Shown here: one piece after another, positions 9,904-18,093 of the stretch
Layout of the letters: each line of letters opens with the position of its first letter
How positions within the stretch are numbered: the first letter of the stretch is position 1
Origin: Acidianus brierleyi
GTDB lineage: Archaea > Thermoproteota > Thermoprotei_A > Sulfolobales > Sulfolobaceae
Direction of reading: 5' to 3'
DNA: 64,000 nucleotides
Assembly (NCBI RefSeq): GCF_003201835.2
Contig: NZ_CP029289.2
Coordinates: 1,116,001-1,180,000 of the forward strand
Notes under the pieces: generated by a model
Database searches by the model: none
Told to the model about the DNA's origin: nothing
Seen by the model: the letters and a program-made list of their open reading frames with translations, nothing else
Position numbers and translations under genes: made by a program

Positions 9904-10059
9904 TCCTCCCCAAATCGCCACGTGGATTGAAAGGTACACGTGGCAATCTTAGTTGACATTATGCTTGAAGTTCAACCAAAATATTTATTACTGAACGCCC
10001 CTTGTTAAGATAAAATGCGTACAATGAGTTTTTAATTTTCCTTTAACTACATTTTACTA

Positions 10060-10719
10060 ATGATTAAGTTAACCCTTAATAAAGAACAATTATTATTTTC
10101 CAAAGTTCTACAGATAGCAGAAAGTATTAAAGACGCTAGTAACAGACTTACTTCCCTTTATATCAACATATTTAAACAAAATTATGATGCTTCTACAATG
10201 GAAATGGTCAAAATTAAAGGAATTTATGAGAAAATAGCACTAGTTAGAGAAGATATAGTTTCTATGCTCTATGGAGAAGCGTTCTTACCTGATTTTAAAG
10301 AATCAATGATGATGTTAACACAATCATTATATGAAACTATGAAAGCCATTAAGGACTCAGGAAGAGCTATATCATCAAGAAAGCCAGATGAAAAATTATG
10401 CAAGATCCTTCAAGAAAATCTCCTATCGTATCTCTCAACTATTTCCGAAGCCTCAGAAAAGCTGGTTGAGATGATATCTCTCTTACAGAAAGATATAGGA
10501 GAAGCTGTAAAAGTAGGAAAAGAAATTCAATTACTAGAAAGAAATGGAGATAATATAAAAGACGGTTTAATACAAAGACTATATGAATCTGAAAAAGACT
10601 CTGATATTATCAGTATTTTACAATTAAAGGACGTTACTATATTTCTTGACGACATACTAGATAACATGGAAGAGACGTCCTTAAGTATAGAAACACTTTA
10701 CGCAACTCTAAAATCATAA
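10060..10719 (+). CDS. DUF47 (PhoU-like) phosphate-transport accessory protein
   Basis: This 219-residue, almost entirely alpha-helical protein is of the DUF47/TIGR00153 family, PhoU-like helical bundles that accompany PiT-type phosphate permeases. Acidic motifs typical of the metal-binding repeats appear as ERNGDNIKD near residue 165 and DDILDNMEE near residue 198. It is convergent with the PiT permease gene and the ends overlap by 6 nt. This neighbourhood supports a role in regulating phosphate uptake. The start lies 58 nt after the IS110 right end, so the insertion sits right at its promoter. Confidence 0.8.
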   Translation: MIKLTLNKEQLLFSKVLQIAESIKDASNRLTSLYINIFKQNYDASTMEMVKIKGIYEKIALVREDIVSMLYGEAFLPDFKESMMMLTQSLYETMKAIKDSGRAISSRKPDEKLCKILQENLLSYLSTISEASEKLVEMISLLQKDIGEAVKVGKEIQLLERNGDNIKDGLIQRLYESEKDSDIISILQLKDVTIFLDDILDNMEETSLSIETLYATLKS

Positions 10720-11673
10720 CCCTAGAATACTTTTTATTATACCAAAAGCGGCTAAAGAAGCAATTATGGCTATAAACGGAGAAGTTCCCCAACCTTTAGC
10801 TACTTGTTTTAACTGCTTCTCAACATCATATCCAAAACTTCTAAAACTAAGGCCTATTATTCCCCCCATGGTTGTCTGCGTTATAGATATAGGTATACCG
10901 AATATTGTAAAAATTTCTGAAATTATATCACTTCCTAAAAGTGCGGAAGTGGCACTTACATAGCCTAGTCTGGTTACTTTGAAACCAACAACTATTGAAG
11001 CTTTTTTTGAACTAAGGTATATTCCCATAGCCGCAGCTAATGCATACAAAGGAGCTACTATATAATACGGTAGTGCAATTAGACCTGCAGAAACTATTAT
11101 TCCCACTGCGTTAGCTCCTGTTACAAAGGACGTAAAAATGGAGGAGGCAATTATTAGAGACTTATAAATCTTCATTTCTCTTATTACTCTTTTCTCTTTA
11201 GAAGTAAGTCTCCTTAATATATAGTACATTACAAGAGCTGAAACTATAGCCAATAATGGAGAGAATCCCCAAGAGGCTACAGTAAACCAAAACTTAAACC
11301 AATTGAAGTAGAGAACTTTTGATACTAATACTAAAACAGCTAACGAGGGATAAATCATTTGGCTTAAAGAAGAAGGAATTCCTGATTTATTTAAATAATA
11401 GAATGCTATAATAGAAGCAAAAATAACTGAAAAAATTGAGACTTGAACATATATTTGACTTCCCTTTATTTCACCATATATACTACTAGCCATTGTGTAA
11501 CTTCCTAGGGCTGTACCTATGAAAACACTCAAAGCACTTACTAGGTATGAATATTTTCTTTTTAGTGCATTGGTTGATATTAATATTCCTAGGGCTGTTG
11601 CTGAGTTATTTCCACCTACTATAAATGCAGATATTAGCCCAACCAAAAATATTAGGATACCAAATATAAACAT
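10714..11673 (-). CDS. pitA: PiT-family inorganic phosphate transporter
   Basis: This 319-residue integral membrane protein has about nine hydrophobic segments. It carries both inverted PiT signatures, VGGNNSATALG near residue 20 and VTGANAVGII near residue 190, which bind phosphate and cation in the two halves. It couples phosphate uptake to a proton or sodium gradient at the cytoplasmic membrane. The start ATG overlaps the stop of the CopG regulator by 1 nt (TAATG), so the two form an operon. Shorter than bacterial PitA (about 500 aa) but usual for archaea. Confidence 0.88.
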   Translation of the reverse strand: MFIFGILIFLVGLISAFIVGGNNSATALGILISTNALKRKYSYLVSALSVFIGTALGSYTMASSIYGEIKGSQIYVQVSIFSVIFASIIAFYYLNKSGIPSSLSQMIYPSLAVLVLVSKVLYFNWFKFWFTVASWGFSPLLAIVSALVMYYILRRLTSKEKRVIREMKIYKSLIIASSIFTSFVTGANAVGIIVSAGLIALPYYIVAPLYALAAAMGIYLSSKKASIVVGFKVTRLGYVSATSALLGSDIISEIFTIFGIPISITQTTMGGIIGLSFRSFGYDVEKQLKQVAKGWGTSPFIAIIASLAAFGIIKSILGL

Positions 11674-11885
11674 TATTTAGTACCTTTATTTTTATTATAC
11701 TTTATATACTCTATAATAGCCTCTCTAATGAAGTCGCTCCTATTAGTGTATCCTAATCTTCTTACCATATCGTCAACCTTACCTAGCAACTCGTCTTCCA
11801 ACTTAAAGGAGATTGTAACAGTAGAATTTAGTTCTAGCTCATAAGTACCTTCTCCAACTTTTTTAACAGAATCCATAATGATCAC
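11673..11885 (-). CDS. Ribbon-helix-helix (CopG/Arc type) transcriptional regulator
   Basis: This 70-residue DNA-binding protein has a basic/hydrophobic beta strand (TVTISFKLED) followed by two helices ending YTNRSDFIREAIIEYIKYNK, the canonical RHH fold; it would act as a dimer or tetramer. GTG at 11885 lies about 26 nt from a TATA-like TTTAT (11909-11913 on the minus strand), giving a leaderless start; an ATG three codons later (11876) is the alternative. A perfect inverted repeat at 11883-11900 covers the start and probably serves as its own operator. It is in an operon with the phosphate permease, so it may control phosphate uptake. Confidence 0.8.
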   Translation of the reverse strand: MIIMDSVKKVGEGTYELELNSTVTISFKLEDELLGKVDDMVRRLGYTNRSDFIREAIIEYIKYNKNKGTK

Positions 11886-11900
11886 AATATTAGTATTGTG
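11883..11900. promoter_or_regulatory. Probable operator of the CopG-phosphate permease operon
   Basis: The sequence CACAATA-TTAG-TATTGTG is a perfect 7-4-7 inverted repeat placed between the TATA-like box (11909-11913, minus strand) and the start codon of the RHH regulator. A bound RHH protein here would block RNA polymerase loading or escape, so negative autoregulation is the natural reading. The palindrome is direct observation; the binding protein is inferred. Confidence 0.55.
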
Positions 11901-12008
11901 TAATATTGATAAACCTTTTGTAGAAAGCTTAACGAAGTAATAAATCTTATACTATGGAAAACTTTATATAATATGTGACAATGAAGATATCCTTTAAATA
12001 GAATTCAT

Positions 12009-12017
12009 TTTTAAATA
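12009..12017 (+). promoter_or_regulatory. TATA box of the hel308 gene
   Basis: TTTTAAATA centred about 27 nt before the ATG at 12040 matches the archaeal TATA position for a leaderless transcript. It supports the 12040 start over the in-frame ATG three codons downstream. Confidence 0.5.
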
Positions 12018-12039
12018 TGTAAAAGCAATAAGTATCTTC

Positions 12040-14160
12040 ATGGAATTTATGTCACTAGAAGAACTTAATGCTGATCAAAGAATTATAGACGTAATAAAGA
12101 AAAGAGGAATAGAAAGATTAAATCCTGTACAAACTGAAGCAGTAAAGAAGGGATTAATGGAAGGTAAAAGATTACTAATAACCTCGCCTACAGGATCAGG
12201 AAAAACTTTAATGGCTGAGTTAGGCATGATATCCTTCTTACTTAAAGAAGGAGGAAAAGCAGTTTACGTTACACCTTTAAGAGCTTTGACTGCAGAGAAG
12301 TATAATACATTCAAAGATTGGGAATCTCTAAATTTCAAAGTAGGAATGTCATCTGGAGATTACGACTCTGACGATGAATGGTTAAGAAACTATGATATAA
12401 TTGTAACAACTTACGAAAAATTGGATTCCTTGTGGAGACATAAGCCATCTTGGCTTAAAGACGTAAATTATTTCGTATTAGACGAATTTCATTATCTTAA
12501 TGATTCGGATAGAGGTCCAGTAGTAGAAAGTGTTGCAGTAAGAGCTAAGAAAAAGAACATCTTAGCTCTAAGTGCTACTATAAGTAATTACGCTAAAATA
12601 TCATCATGGTTAGGTGCAGACGCAGTAACTACTAATTGGAGACCAGTTCCACTTAAAGAAGGAGTAATAGTTCAAGATAGAAGAAAATGTCAAGTTATAT
12701 TTCAAGATAACCTGACTTTAACATTAAACGGGAGCGACGCTATAATTGCATATACTCTATATACTATTGAAAAGGGTGGTCAAGTTTTAGTTTTCAGAAA
12801 CTCCAGAAAGATGGCAGAAACTACTGCGAGAAAAATTGCTGCAGAAATGGAAAAAGCCCCATTGAACGATAAAGAACTTCTAGAAGTTGCTAATAGAATA
12901 AAAGATGTAGACGATGCTGGTGGAAACGAAAAGGAAGAATTATACAATCTTTCTTTAAAAGGAGTTGTATTTCATCATGCAGGACTATCAAAAGGCTTAA
13001 GAGAAATAATAGAAAACGCGTTCAGAGAAAGAAAATTAAAGGTAATTGTAGCTACTCCTACATTAGCTGCAGGAGTTAACTTACCTGCAAGAGTAGTAAT
13101 AGTTGGAGATATGTACAGATATAATAGAAAAATTCTAGGATATCAGGAAGAAATACCTATTATGGAATATAAACAAATGAGTGGAAGAGCTGGAAGGCCT
13201 GGGTATGACGATTACGGTGAATCTTTGATTGTTCTAAGAAACAAGAGAGATATAGAAAAGATATTTGAAAAATATATCTTATCTGATCCTGAGCCTATAG
13301 AGTCAAGGCTTGGGAACGAATCATCGTTTTATACGTTTTTACTAGGAATACTCTCCACAGAAGGAGGATTAAATAAGAACGAAATATATGATTATTCACA
13401 TCAAACTTTATTAGATAGAGAAATAGTAGATGATTACTTAGAAAAAGGTATTTCTTGGCTAAATGAAAATGATTTTATTGAAGAAAGAGATGAAAAATTT
13501 AGATTAACTAAATTTGGAAGAAAAGTCTCTGATCTCTATGTAAATCCATTCACTGCAAAAACTATAAGAGACTATCTATCTAGAGCCGAAACTAGTTGCG
13601 AACTAGCTTATTTCCATTTACTTGCTTATACTCCAGATGGACCATCAATTGGAGTAAGTAGAGCTGAACAAGATCAGTTAATAGACGAAGCTTATTGCCC
13701 ATTATTTATAGATGAACCTGATGATGAAGACGAGCTATATGAATATTTATCTGCATTGAAAGTAGCATTAATAGTTAAAGATTGGATAGATGAAGTAGAT
13801 GAAGACATAATTTTAGAACGATATTCAATAGGATCAGGAGATCTAAGGTCTATAGTGGAAACTATGGACTGGTTAACGTATAGTGGTTCCCATATAGCGG
13901 GCGTAATTGAGGCTACTGAGCATTCCAGAAAATTGGAAATACTTAATAAGAGAGTTAAAGACGGCGTAAAAGAAGATTTAATACCTTTAGTACAAATTTC
14001 TGGTGTAGGAAGGAAAAGAGCGAGATTATTATATAATAATAAAATAACTACTCCAGAAGATATAGTCATGAATCCAGAAAAAGTTAAGGCATTACTTGGT
14101 CAGAAAATAGGTGAAAAAATTGCAAAAGAAGCTGCAAAGCTTATTGCTGGATTACATTAA
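12040..14160 (+). CDS. hel308: Hel308/Hjm ATP-dependent DNA helicase (Ski2-like)
   Basis: This 706-residue SF2 helicase unwinds lagging strands at stalled forks in the 3'-5' direction. Motifs in order are the Q motif region NPVQTEAV, Walker A SPTGSGKT near residue 50, TPLRALT (Ia), LDEFH (motif II, a DEFH variant of DEIH), SATIS (III), ATPTLAAGVNLPA (V) and QMSGRAGRPGYD (VI). A winged helix, ratchet domain and C-terminal helix-hairpin-helix (SGVGRKRARLLYNN) follow. Length and domain order are normal. A leaderless promoter precedes it. The gene converges on the carboxylase operon. Confidence 0.93.
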   Translation: MEFMSLEELNADQRIIDVIKKRGIERLNPVQTEAVKKGLMEGKRLLITSPTGSGKTLMAELGMISFLLKEGGKAVYVTPLRALTAEKYNTFKDWESLNFKVGMSSGDYDSDDEWLRNYDIIVTTYEKLDSLWRHKPSWLKDVNYFVLDEFHYLNDSDRGPVVESVAVRAKKKNILALSATISNYAKISSWLGADAVTTNWRPVPLKEGVIVQDRRKCQVIFQDNLTLTLNGSDAIIAYTLYTIEKGGQVLVFRNSRKMAETTARKIAAEMEKAPLNDKELLEVANRIKDVDDAGGNEKEELYNLSLKGVVFHHAGLSKGLREIIENAFRERKLKVIVATPTLAAGVNLPARVVIVGDMYRYNRKILGYQEEIPIMEYKQMSGRAGRPGYDDYGESLIVLRNKRDIEKIFEKYILSDPEPIESRLGNESSFYTFLLGILSTEGGLNKNEIYDYSHQTLLDREIVDDYLEKGISWLNENDFIEERDEKFRLTKFGRKVSDLYVNPFTAKTIRDYLSRAETSCELAYFHLLAYTPDGPSIGVSRAEQDQLIDEAYCPLFIDEPDDEDELYEYLSALKVALIVKDWIDEVDEDIILERYSIGSGDLRSIVETMDWLTYSGSHIAGVIEATEHSRKLEILNKRVKDGVKEDLIPLVQISGVGRKRARLLYNNKITTPEDIVMNPEKVKALLGQKIGEKIAKEAAKLIAGLH

Positions 14161-14272
14161 TGGAAAAAGAGAATTTGAAGGAGACGAAGATGAATTACAA
14201 AAACTGAGCCTATTACTTTTAGCTATTGGTGTAAAAAGTGAAATTAAAAATAAAAAACTTATAGTATTATAA
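14111..14272 (+). CDS. Possible small protein overlapping the hel308 end
   Basis: A 53-codon frame starts with GTG at 14111, inside the last codons of hel308 in another frame, and runs through the intergenic space to a TAA at 14270. The predicted product is charged and amphipathic (FEGDEDELQKLSLLLLAIG near the middle), which looks protein-like rather than random. I recognise no family. It would be translated by coupling from hel308. Its end overlaps the end of the convergent carboxyltransferase gene by 6 nt. Conservation of the frame in relatives would be decisive; on this sequence alone it is tentative. Confidence 0.35.
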   Translation: MKKLQKKLQSLLLDYINGKREFEGDEDELQKLSLLLLAIGVKSEIKNKKLIVL

Positions 14273-15841
14273 TGGAATATTTCCATGTTTTTTAGGATAT
14301 CTGTATTCTCTCTTATTTTTAAGCATGGATAAAGCGTTAACAATTATCCTTCTGGTATCTTTAGGCTCTATTACATCATCTATAAGACCTTTTTCTGCAG
14401 CCCAGTATGGGTTGGCGAACAGTTTCTTATATTCGGCTATTTTTTGTTTCAGGAACTCATCAGGATTTTGAGAATTTTGAATATCTCTCTTATATAATAT
14501 TCTTACTGCTCCTTCAGGACCAGTAACAGCTATTTCTGCAGTAGGCCAAGCGTAAACCAAATCTGCACCTAAATTCTTTATGCTCATTGCTATATGTGCA
14601 CCTCCATAAGACTTTCTTATAATAACTGAAATTTTTGGTACAGTAGCTTCAGAAAATGCATATAACATTTTAGCCCCATGCCTTATTATTCCCTTATATT
14701 CTTGTTCTGTTCCAGGGATATAGCCAGGAGTATCAACTAAACTAAGTAGAGGAATATTAAACGCATCACAAAATCTGATAAATCTAGCAGCTTTATCTGC
14801 CGCATCTATATCTATAGCTGCACCTAGTGTATTGGAATTATTAGCAACTATACCTATTACATTTCCAGCAACTCTAGCAAATCCTACTACAATATTCTGA
14901 GCCCAATGTCTATGAACCTCCATAAATTCTCCATTATCTACAATCCTGTATATTACCTCTCTCATATCAAAAGGTTTAGCTGAATCTGTGGGTACAATAC
15001 TTTCAACGTCTTTAGTTTCCCTATCTGAAGGATCTCCAGTATCCATATAGGGCGGATCTTCCATGTTATTAGAAGGAAGATAAGACAGTAATCGCTTAGC
15101 TATACTTATAGCGTCTTGTTCATTTTCGGCTAAGAAATGAACAACCCCAGATTTAGTAGCATGAACTACAGCTCCTCCTAAATCTTGAAATGTTACTTCT
15201 TCTCCTAAAACTACTTTAGTTATTTCTGGACCAGTTACAAACATGTAATAAGCATCTCCTTTAATCATTATAATAAAATCAGTAAGTGCTGGAGAATATA
15301 CAGCACCACCAGCTGCTGGGCCGGCCATTATAGTAATCTGTGGAATAACTCCTGAAGCCAATGTGTTCATCTTGAATACTGTAGCATATCCTTCTAATGC
15401 TATAGCACCTTCTTGAATTCTTGCACCACCAGAATCATTAATGCCTATTACCGGAGCTCCCACCTTTAGAGCTAGTTCATAAACTTTACCAATTTTGTTT
15501 GCGTGCGTTTCACCTAGAGTACCTCCTAATTCTGTAAAATCCTGAGAAAAAGCAAATACTGTCCTTCCTTCTATTTTTCCCCAACCAGTAACTACTCCAT
15601 CACCATAAAACTTGTTTTTATCAAGTCCGAATTCTGTAGCCCTTGTAGTTGCTAATGGCATAATTTCATTAAAAGAACCTTCGTCAAACAATAAGGCTAA
15701 TCTTTCTCGAGCAGTTAATTTACCTTTATCGTGCTGTGCTTTAATTTTGTCTTCTCCACCCCCTTGAAAAGCTTTAGCTTTTATTTCCCTTAACTGAGCT
15801 ATTATTTTATCCATATCTGATTTTTCAGAAGTTATAGCCAT
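14267..15841 (-). CDS. pccB: Acetyl-CoA/propionyl-CoA carboxylase, carboxyltransferase subunit
   Basis: This 524-residue carboxyltransferase transfers CO2 from carboxybiotin to acetyl-CoA or propionyl-CoA. In autotrophic Sulfolobales this bifunctional enzyme carries out both carboxylations of the 3-hydroxypropionate/4-hydroxybutyrate cycle. Crotonase-fold oxyanion loops are visible: GVPVIGINDSGGARIQEG-type sequence near residue 130 and the second glycine loop near residue 410 (SYGGAHIAM). Length matches family PccB. It lies in the same direction as the biotin carboxylase and carrier genes but 80 nt apart, so it may have its own promoter. Archaea of this group lack fatty-acid synthesis needing malonyl-CoA, which supports a carbon-fixation role. 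Confidence 0.93.
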   Translation of the reverse strand: MAITSEKSDMDKIIAQLREIKAKAFQGGGEDKIKAQHDKGKLTARERLALLFDEGSFNEIMPLATTRATEFGLDKNKFYGDGVVTGWGKIEGRTVFAFSQDFTELGGTLGETHANKIGKVYELALKVGAPVIGINDSGGARIQEGAIALEGYATVFKMNTLASGVIPQITIMAGPAAGGAVYSPALTDFIIMIKGDAYYMFVTGPEITKVVLGEEVTFQDLGGAVVHATKSGVVHFLAENEQDAISIAKRLLSYLPSNNMEDPPYMDTGDPSDRETKDVESIVPTDSAKPFDMREVIYRIVDNGEFMEVHRHWAQNIVVGFARVAGNVIGIVANNSNTLGAAIDIDAADKAARFIRFCDAFNIPLLSLVDTPGYIPGTEQEYKGIIRHGAKMLYAFSEATVPKISVIIRKSYGGAHIAMSIKNLGADLVYAWPTAEIAVTGPEGAVRILYKRDIQNSQNPDEFLKQKIAEYKKLFANPYWAAEKGLIDDVIEPKDTRRIIVNALSMLKNKREYRYPKKHGNIPL

Positions 15842-15921
15842 ATATACTCACATATATATTAGTTATCTACCTTATAAAATTTTTATTGTATAAACTTTAG
15901 AAAAAAGTATAGTGAAAAAAT

Positions 15922-16425
15922 TTATTTAATTATAAGTAGAGTATCTCCTTTCTTTACTCCTTGTCCAGGTTTTACAATAATTTTCTCTACTATTCCTGCT
16001 ATTGGCGCGGAAATAATTGTCTCAGATTTCATAGCTTCAACAGAAAGCAAAGGTTGGCCTTTATTTACTGCATCGCCTTCATTAACCCTAATCGTAACTA
16101 TTCTGCCTTGTAATGGTGATATTACTTCACCTTCCTTTCCTTTGATCATTTCTTCTATTGACTCGCCTTCTTTTGAAGGAAGTTCTGTAAGCCTTTCTAA
16201 TCTAAATACGCTAGCGTTATCTAAGAGTATATAGCCATTGTCTATGAATGCTCTATGAACTTTTCCATTAACTTTGAATAGATATTCATTTTCTCTTGTA
16301 CCTTTTCCCAGATATTCTATTTCAAATTCATTATTCTCTGTTTTTATCTTATCTTTATCACCTTTACTATCTATAGCCATTATATAGGTATCTCCAGTAT
16401 CTGCGTATGCCCTATATAGTTTCAT
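15922..16425 (-). CDS. Biotin carboxyl carrier subunit of acetyl/propionyl-CoA carboxylase
   Basis: This 167-residue carrier protein has an N-terminal domain of about 90 residues and a C-terminal biotinyl domain with the biotinylated lysine in VEAMKSE near residue 132. I chose the ATG at 16425, which overlaps the stop of the biotin carboxylase gene by 1 nt (TAATG). A longer in-frame start exists inside that gene, but the family begins at MKLYRAY. It carries the carboxybiotin between the biotin carboxylase and the carboxyltransferase. Confidence 0.92.
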   Translation of the reverse strand: MKLYRAYADTGDTYIMAIDSKGDKDKIKTENNEFEIEYLGKGTRENEYLFKVNGKVHRAFIDNGYILLDNASVFRLERLTELPSKEGESIEEMIKGKEGEVISPLQGRIVTIRVNEGDAVNKGQPLLSVEAMKSETIISAPIAGIVEKIIVKPGQGVKKGDTLLIIK

Positions 16426-17954
16426 TACCACATCACCCTCGTAGAAGATTGCGTTATTATACCGTAAGTCTTCCAACCAGACTTACTTTGGGCTTTACCT
16501 TTGTTATCAGTGCTGCTTGTTCTCAAAAGTCCTCTACTCTGAATTTCTGCAGCTATGGCTGCTTTTATCTCCTCTTGTTCTCTCAAATATTTTACAAATT
16601 GATCAGTTTTTTGTGAAATATACGAAGTACTGAATTTTCCTTCTTGAAAATCTGGATCTTGCATTATCCATTTATAAAGCTCTATAGTAGTTTTTATTCC
16701 TCCTATTTTATAGTCAGCTAACGCTCTTATTCCGGCTTGTATAGCATATTCTCTACTTTCCCCATAAACTATTAATTTAGATACTAGGGAATCGTAATAT
16801 GGAGGAACGTAGCTACCAGATTCTATTCCACTATCTACTCTAACGCCAGGCCCTGTAGGCTCCCTATAATATGTTACAAATCCGGAACTTCCAGTAAAAT
16901 TATTTAAAGCGTCTTCTGCATTTATTCTATATTCTATTGCTGTTCCTCTAACTCTCTTGTTTAGATCCTCTTGGCTAAAAGGCAGATGCTCTCCTGCAGC
17001 AAGTTTTATCTGCAGTTTTACCAAATCTATCCTAAATATAAGCTCTGTGGTAGGATGTTCAACTTGTAATCTCTTATTGAGTTCTAAAAAGTAGAAATCT
17101 CTAGAAACGTCCGAAAAAGCAGTTTCAAATGTACCTAATGTAAAATAGTTTATCAATTTCCCAAATTTTATGATTGGCTCAAACATAGATTCTCTTTCTT
17201 CCATTTTAAGAGCAGGAGATGGCGCTTCCTCTATTAGTTTTTGATTTCTCCTCTGAATAGTACATTCTCTTTCCCAAGCTACTACATAATTACCATATTT
17301 ATCTCCTATTAATTGAAATTCTATATGCCTAGGATTTACAGCGTATTTTTCTATAAATAAGTCTGCTTTTCCAAAGGCTTGATAAGCTAATCTTTTATTT
17401 CTTTCCCAAACGTCCATTAATTGATCCTGATTATCTACTCTTGTTATACCTACACCTCCACCTCCGCTAGCAGCCTTAACCATTATTGGGTATCCTATTT
17501 TTTCAGCTAACTTTAACGCTTCGTCTATAGAGGTAACAGGGCCGTCTGATCCAGGAGCTGTAGGAACTCCTGCCATATTTGCTAATCTTTTTCCATCTAG
17601 TTTATCCTTTATTTTTCTCATGACCTCGGATGAAGGACCGATAAACGTTATGCCAGCTTTTTCTACTGCTTCTGCGAATTCTGCATTCTCTGATAAAAAT
17701 CCGTATCCAGGATGAATTGCGTCAACATGAGCTTTTTCAGCAGCGTCTATTATATGTTCAATATTAAGATAGCTATCTAACGCAGGAGCCTTACCAATAT
17801 AATAAGCTTCATCAGCATATTTTGTATGAACGGCGTATTTATCTGCCTCAGAATATACTGCAATTGCAGTCATTCCCATTTCTTTTATCGCCTTAAGCAC
17901 TCTGGTAGCTATTTCTCCTCTGTTCGCAACTAAAACTCTACTAAAAGGCGGCAT
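16425..17954 (-). CDS. accC: Biotin carboxylase subunit of acetyl/propionyl-CoA carboxylase
   Basis: This 509-residue ATP-grasp enzyme carboxylates biotin with bicarbonate and ATP. It shows the N-terminal preATP-grasp motif VANRGEIATRV, the glycine-rich nucleotide loop KAASGGGGVG near residue 165, the RRNQKLIEEAPSP stretch and the FLELNKRLQVEHPTTE active-site segment. Normally the last motif reads FLEMNTRLQVEH; Lys for Thr is conservative. A C-terminal tail of about 40 residues exceeds bacterial AccC, typical for archaeal versions. It is the first gene of the BC-BCCP operon, with the carboxyltransferase gene downstream. Confidence 0.92.
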   Translation of the reverse strand: MPPFSRVLVANRGEIATRVLKAIKEMGMTAIAVYSEADKYAVHTKYADEAYYIGKAPALDSYLNIEHIIDAAEKAHVDAIHPGYGFLSENAEFAEAVEKAGITFIGPSSEVMRKIKDKLDGKRLANMAGVPTAPGSDGPVTSIDEALKLAEKIGYPIMVKAASGGGGVGITRVDNQDQLMDVWERNKRLAYQAFGKADLFIEKYAVNPRHIEFQLIGDKYGNYVVAWERECTIQRRNQKLIEEAPSPALKMEERESMFEPIIKFGKLINYFTLGTFETAFSDVSRDFYFLELNKRLQVEHPTTELIFRIDLVKLQIKLAAGEHLPFSQEDLNKRVRGTAIEYRINAEDALNNFTGSSGFVTYYREPTGPGVRVDSGIESGSYVPPYYDSLVSKLIVYGESREYAIQAGIRALADYKIGGIKTTIELYKWIMQDPDFQEGKFSTSYISQKTDQFVKYLREQEEIKAAIAAEIQSRGLLRTSSTDNKGKAQSKSGWKTYGIITQSSTRVMW

Positions 17955-18030
17955 TTTACCCCATATATTATTGCTTTAACTGTTTAAAAGATTTTTACCT
18001 TAGAATATTTAAACCTTAAAAAAATAATAT

Positions 18031-18081
18031 TCAGTGTTCGTGATTCTCCTCACCAATCGGATCCCGGATTCCACATCACTA
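18031..18081 (-). ncRNA. Candidate C/D box small RNA
   Basis: On the minus strand the intergenic sequence has, in order, a C box GTGATGT, 13 nt, a D'-like CCGA, 2 nt, a C'-like GTGAGGA, 12 nt and a D box CTGA. Total length of about 50 nt and both guide spacings of about 12 nt fit archaeal 2'-O-methylation guides bound by L7Ae, Nop5 and fibrillarin. Candidate guides are GGAATCCGGGAT and GAATCACGAACA. Two boxes carry one mismatch each, so the call is moderate. The targets were not identified. Confidence 0.5.
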
Positions 18082-18093
18082 AAAAAGATTATA

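Larger units (their letters stand above)
8861..10001 (+). mobile_element. IS110-family insertion sequence, copy 1 (inactive)
   Basis: Boundaries are set by comparison with a second copy at 32439-33534: shared sequence begins at TGGT(C/T)GACCCC and ends at CTGAACGCCCC. There are no terminal inverted repeats, as is normal for IS110. The element holds a conserved non-coding left end of about 100 nt, a broken transposase gene and a right end with a perfect 8-bp inverted repeat (9917-9924 with 9937-9944). It sits about 50 bp from the end of the 323-bp element, and a palindrome GGAGAGTA-A-TACTCTCC lies between the two (8831-8847). Confidence 0.75.

Noticed and set aside
9917..9944. GATTGAAAG next to a palindrome, resembling the end of a Sulfolobales CRISPR repeat
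   Set aside because: There is one occurrence per IS110 copy, no repeats of 24-30 bp at regular spacing and no cas gene. It is part of the IS110 right end.
15842..15921. Possible small gene or RNA between the carboxyltransferase and carrier genes
   Set aside because: The 80-nt gap is AT-rich without boxes, stem or coding frame.
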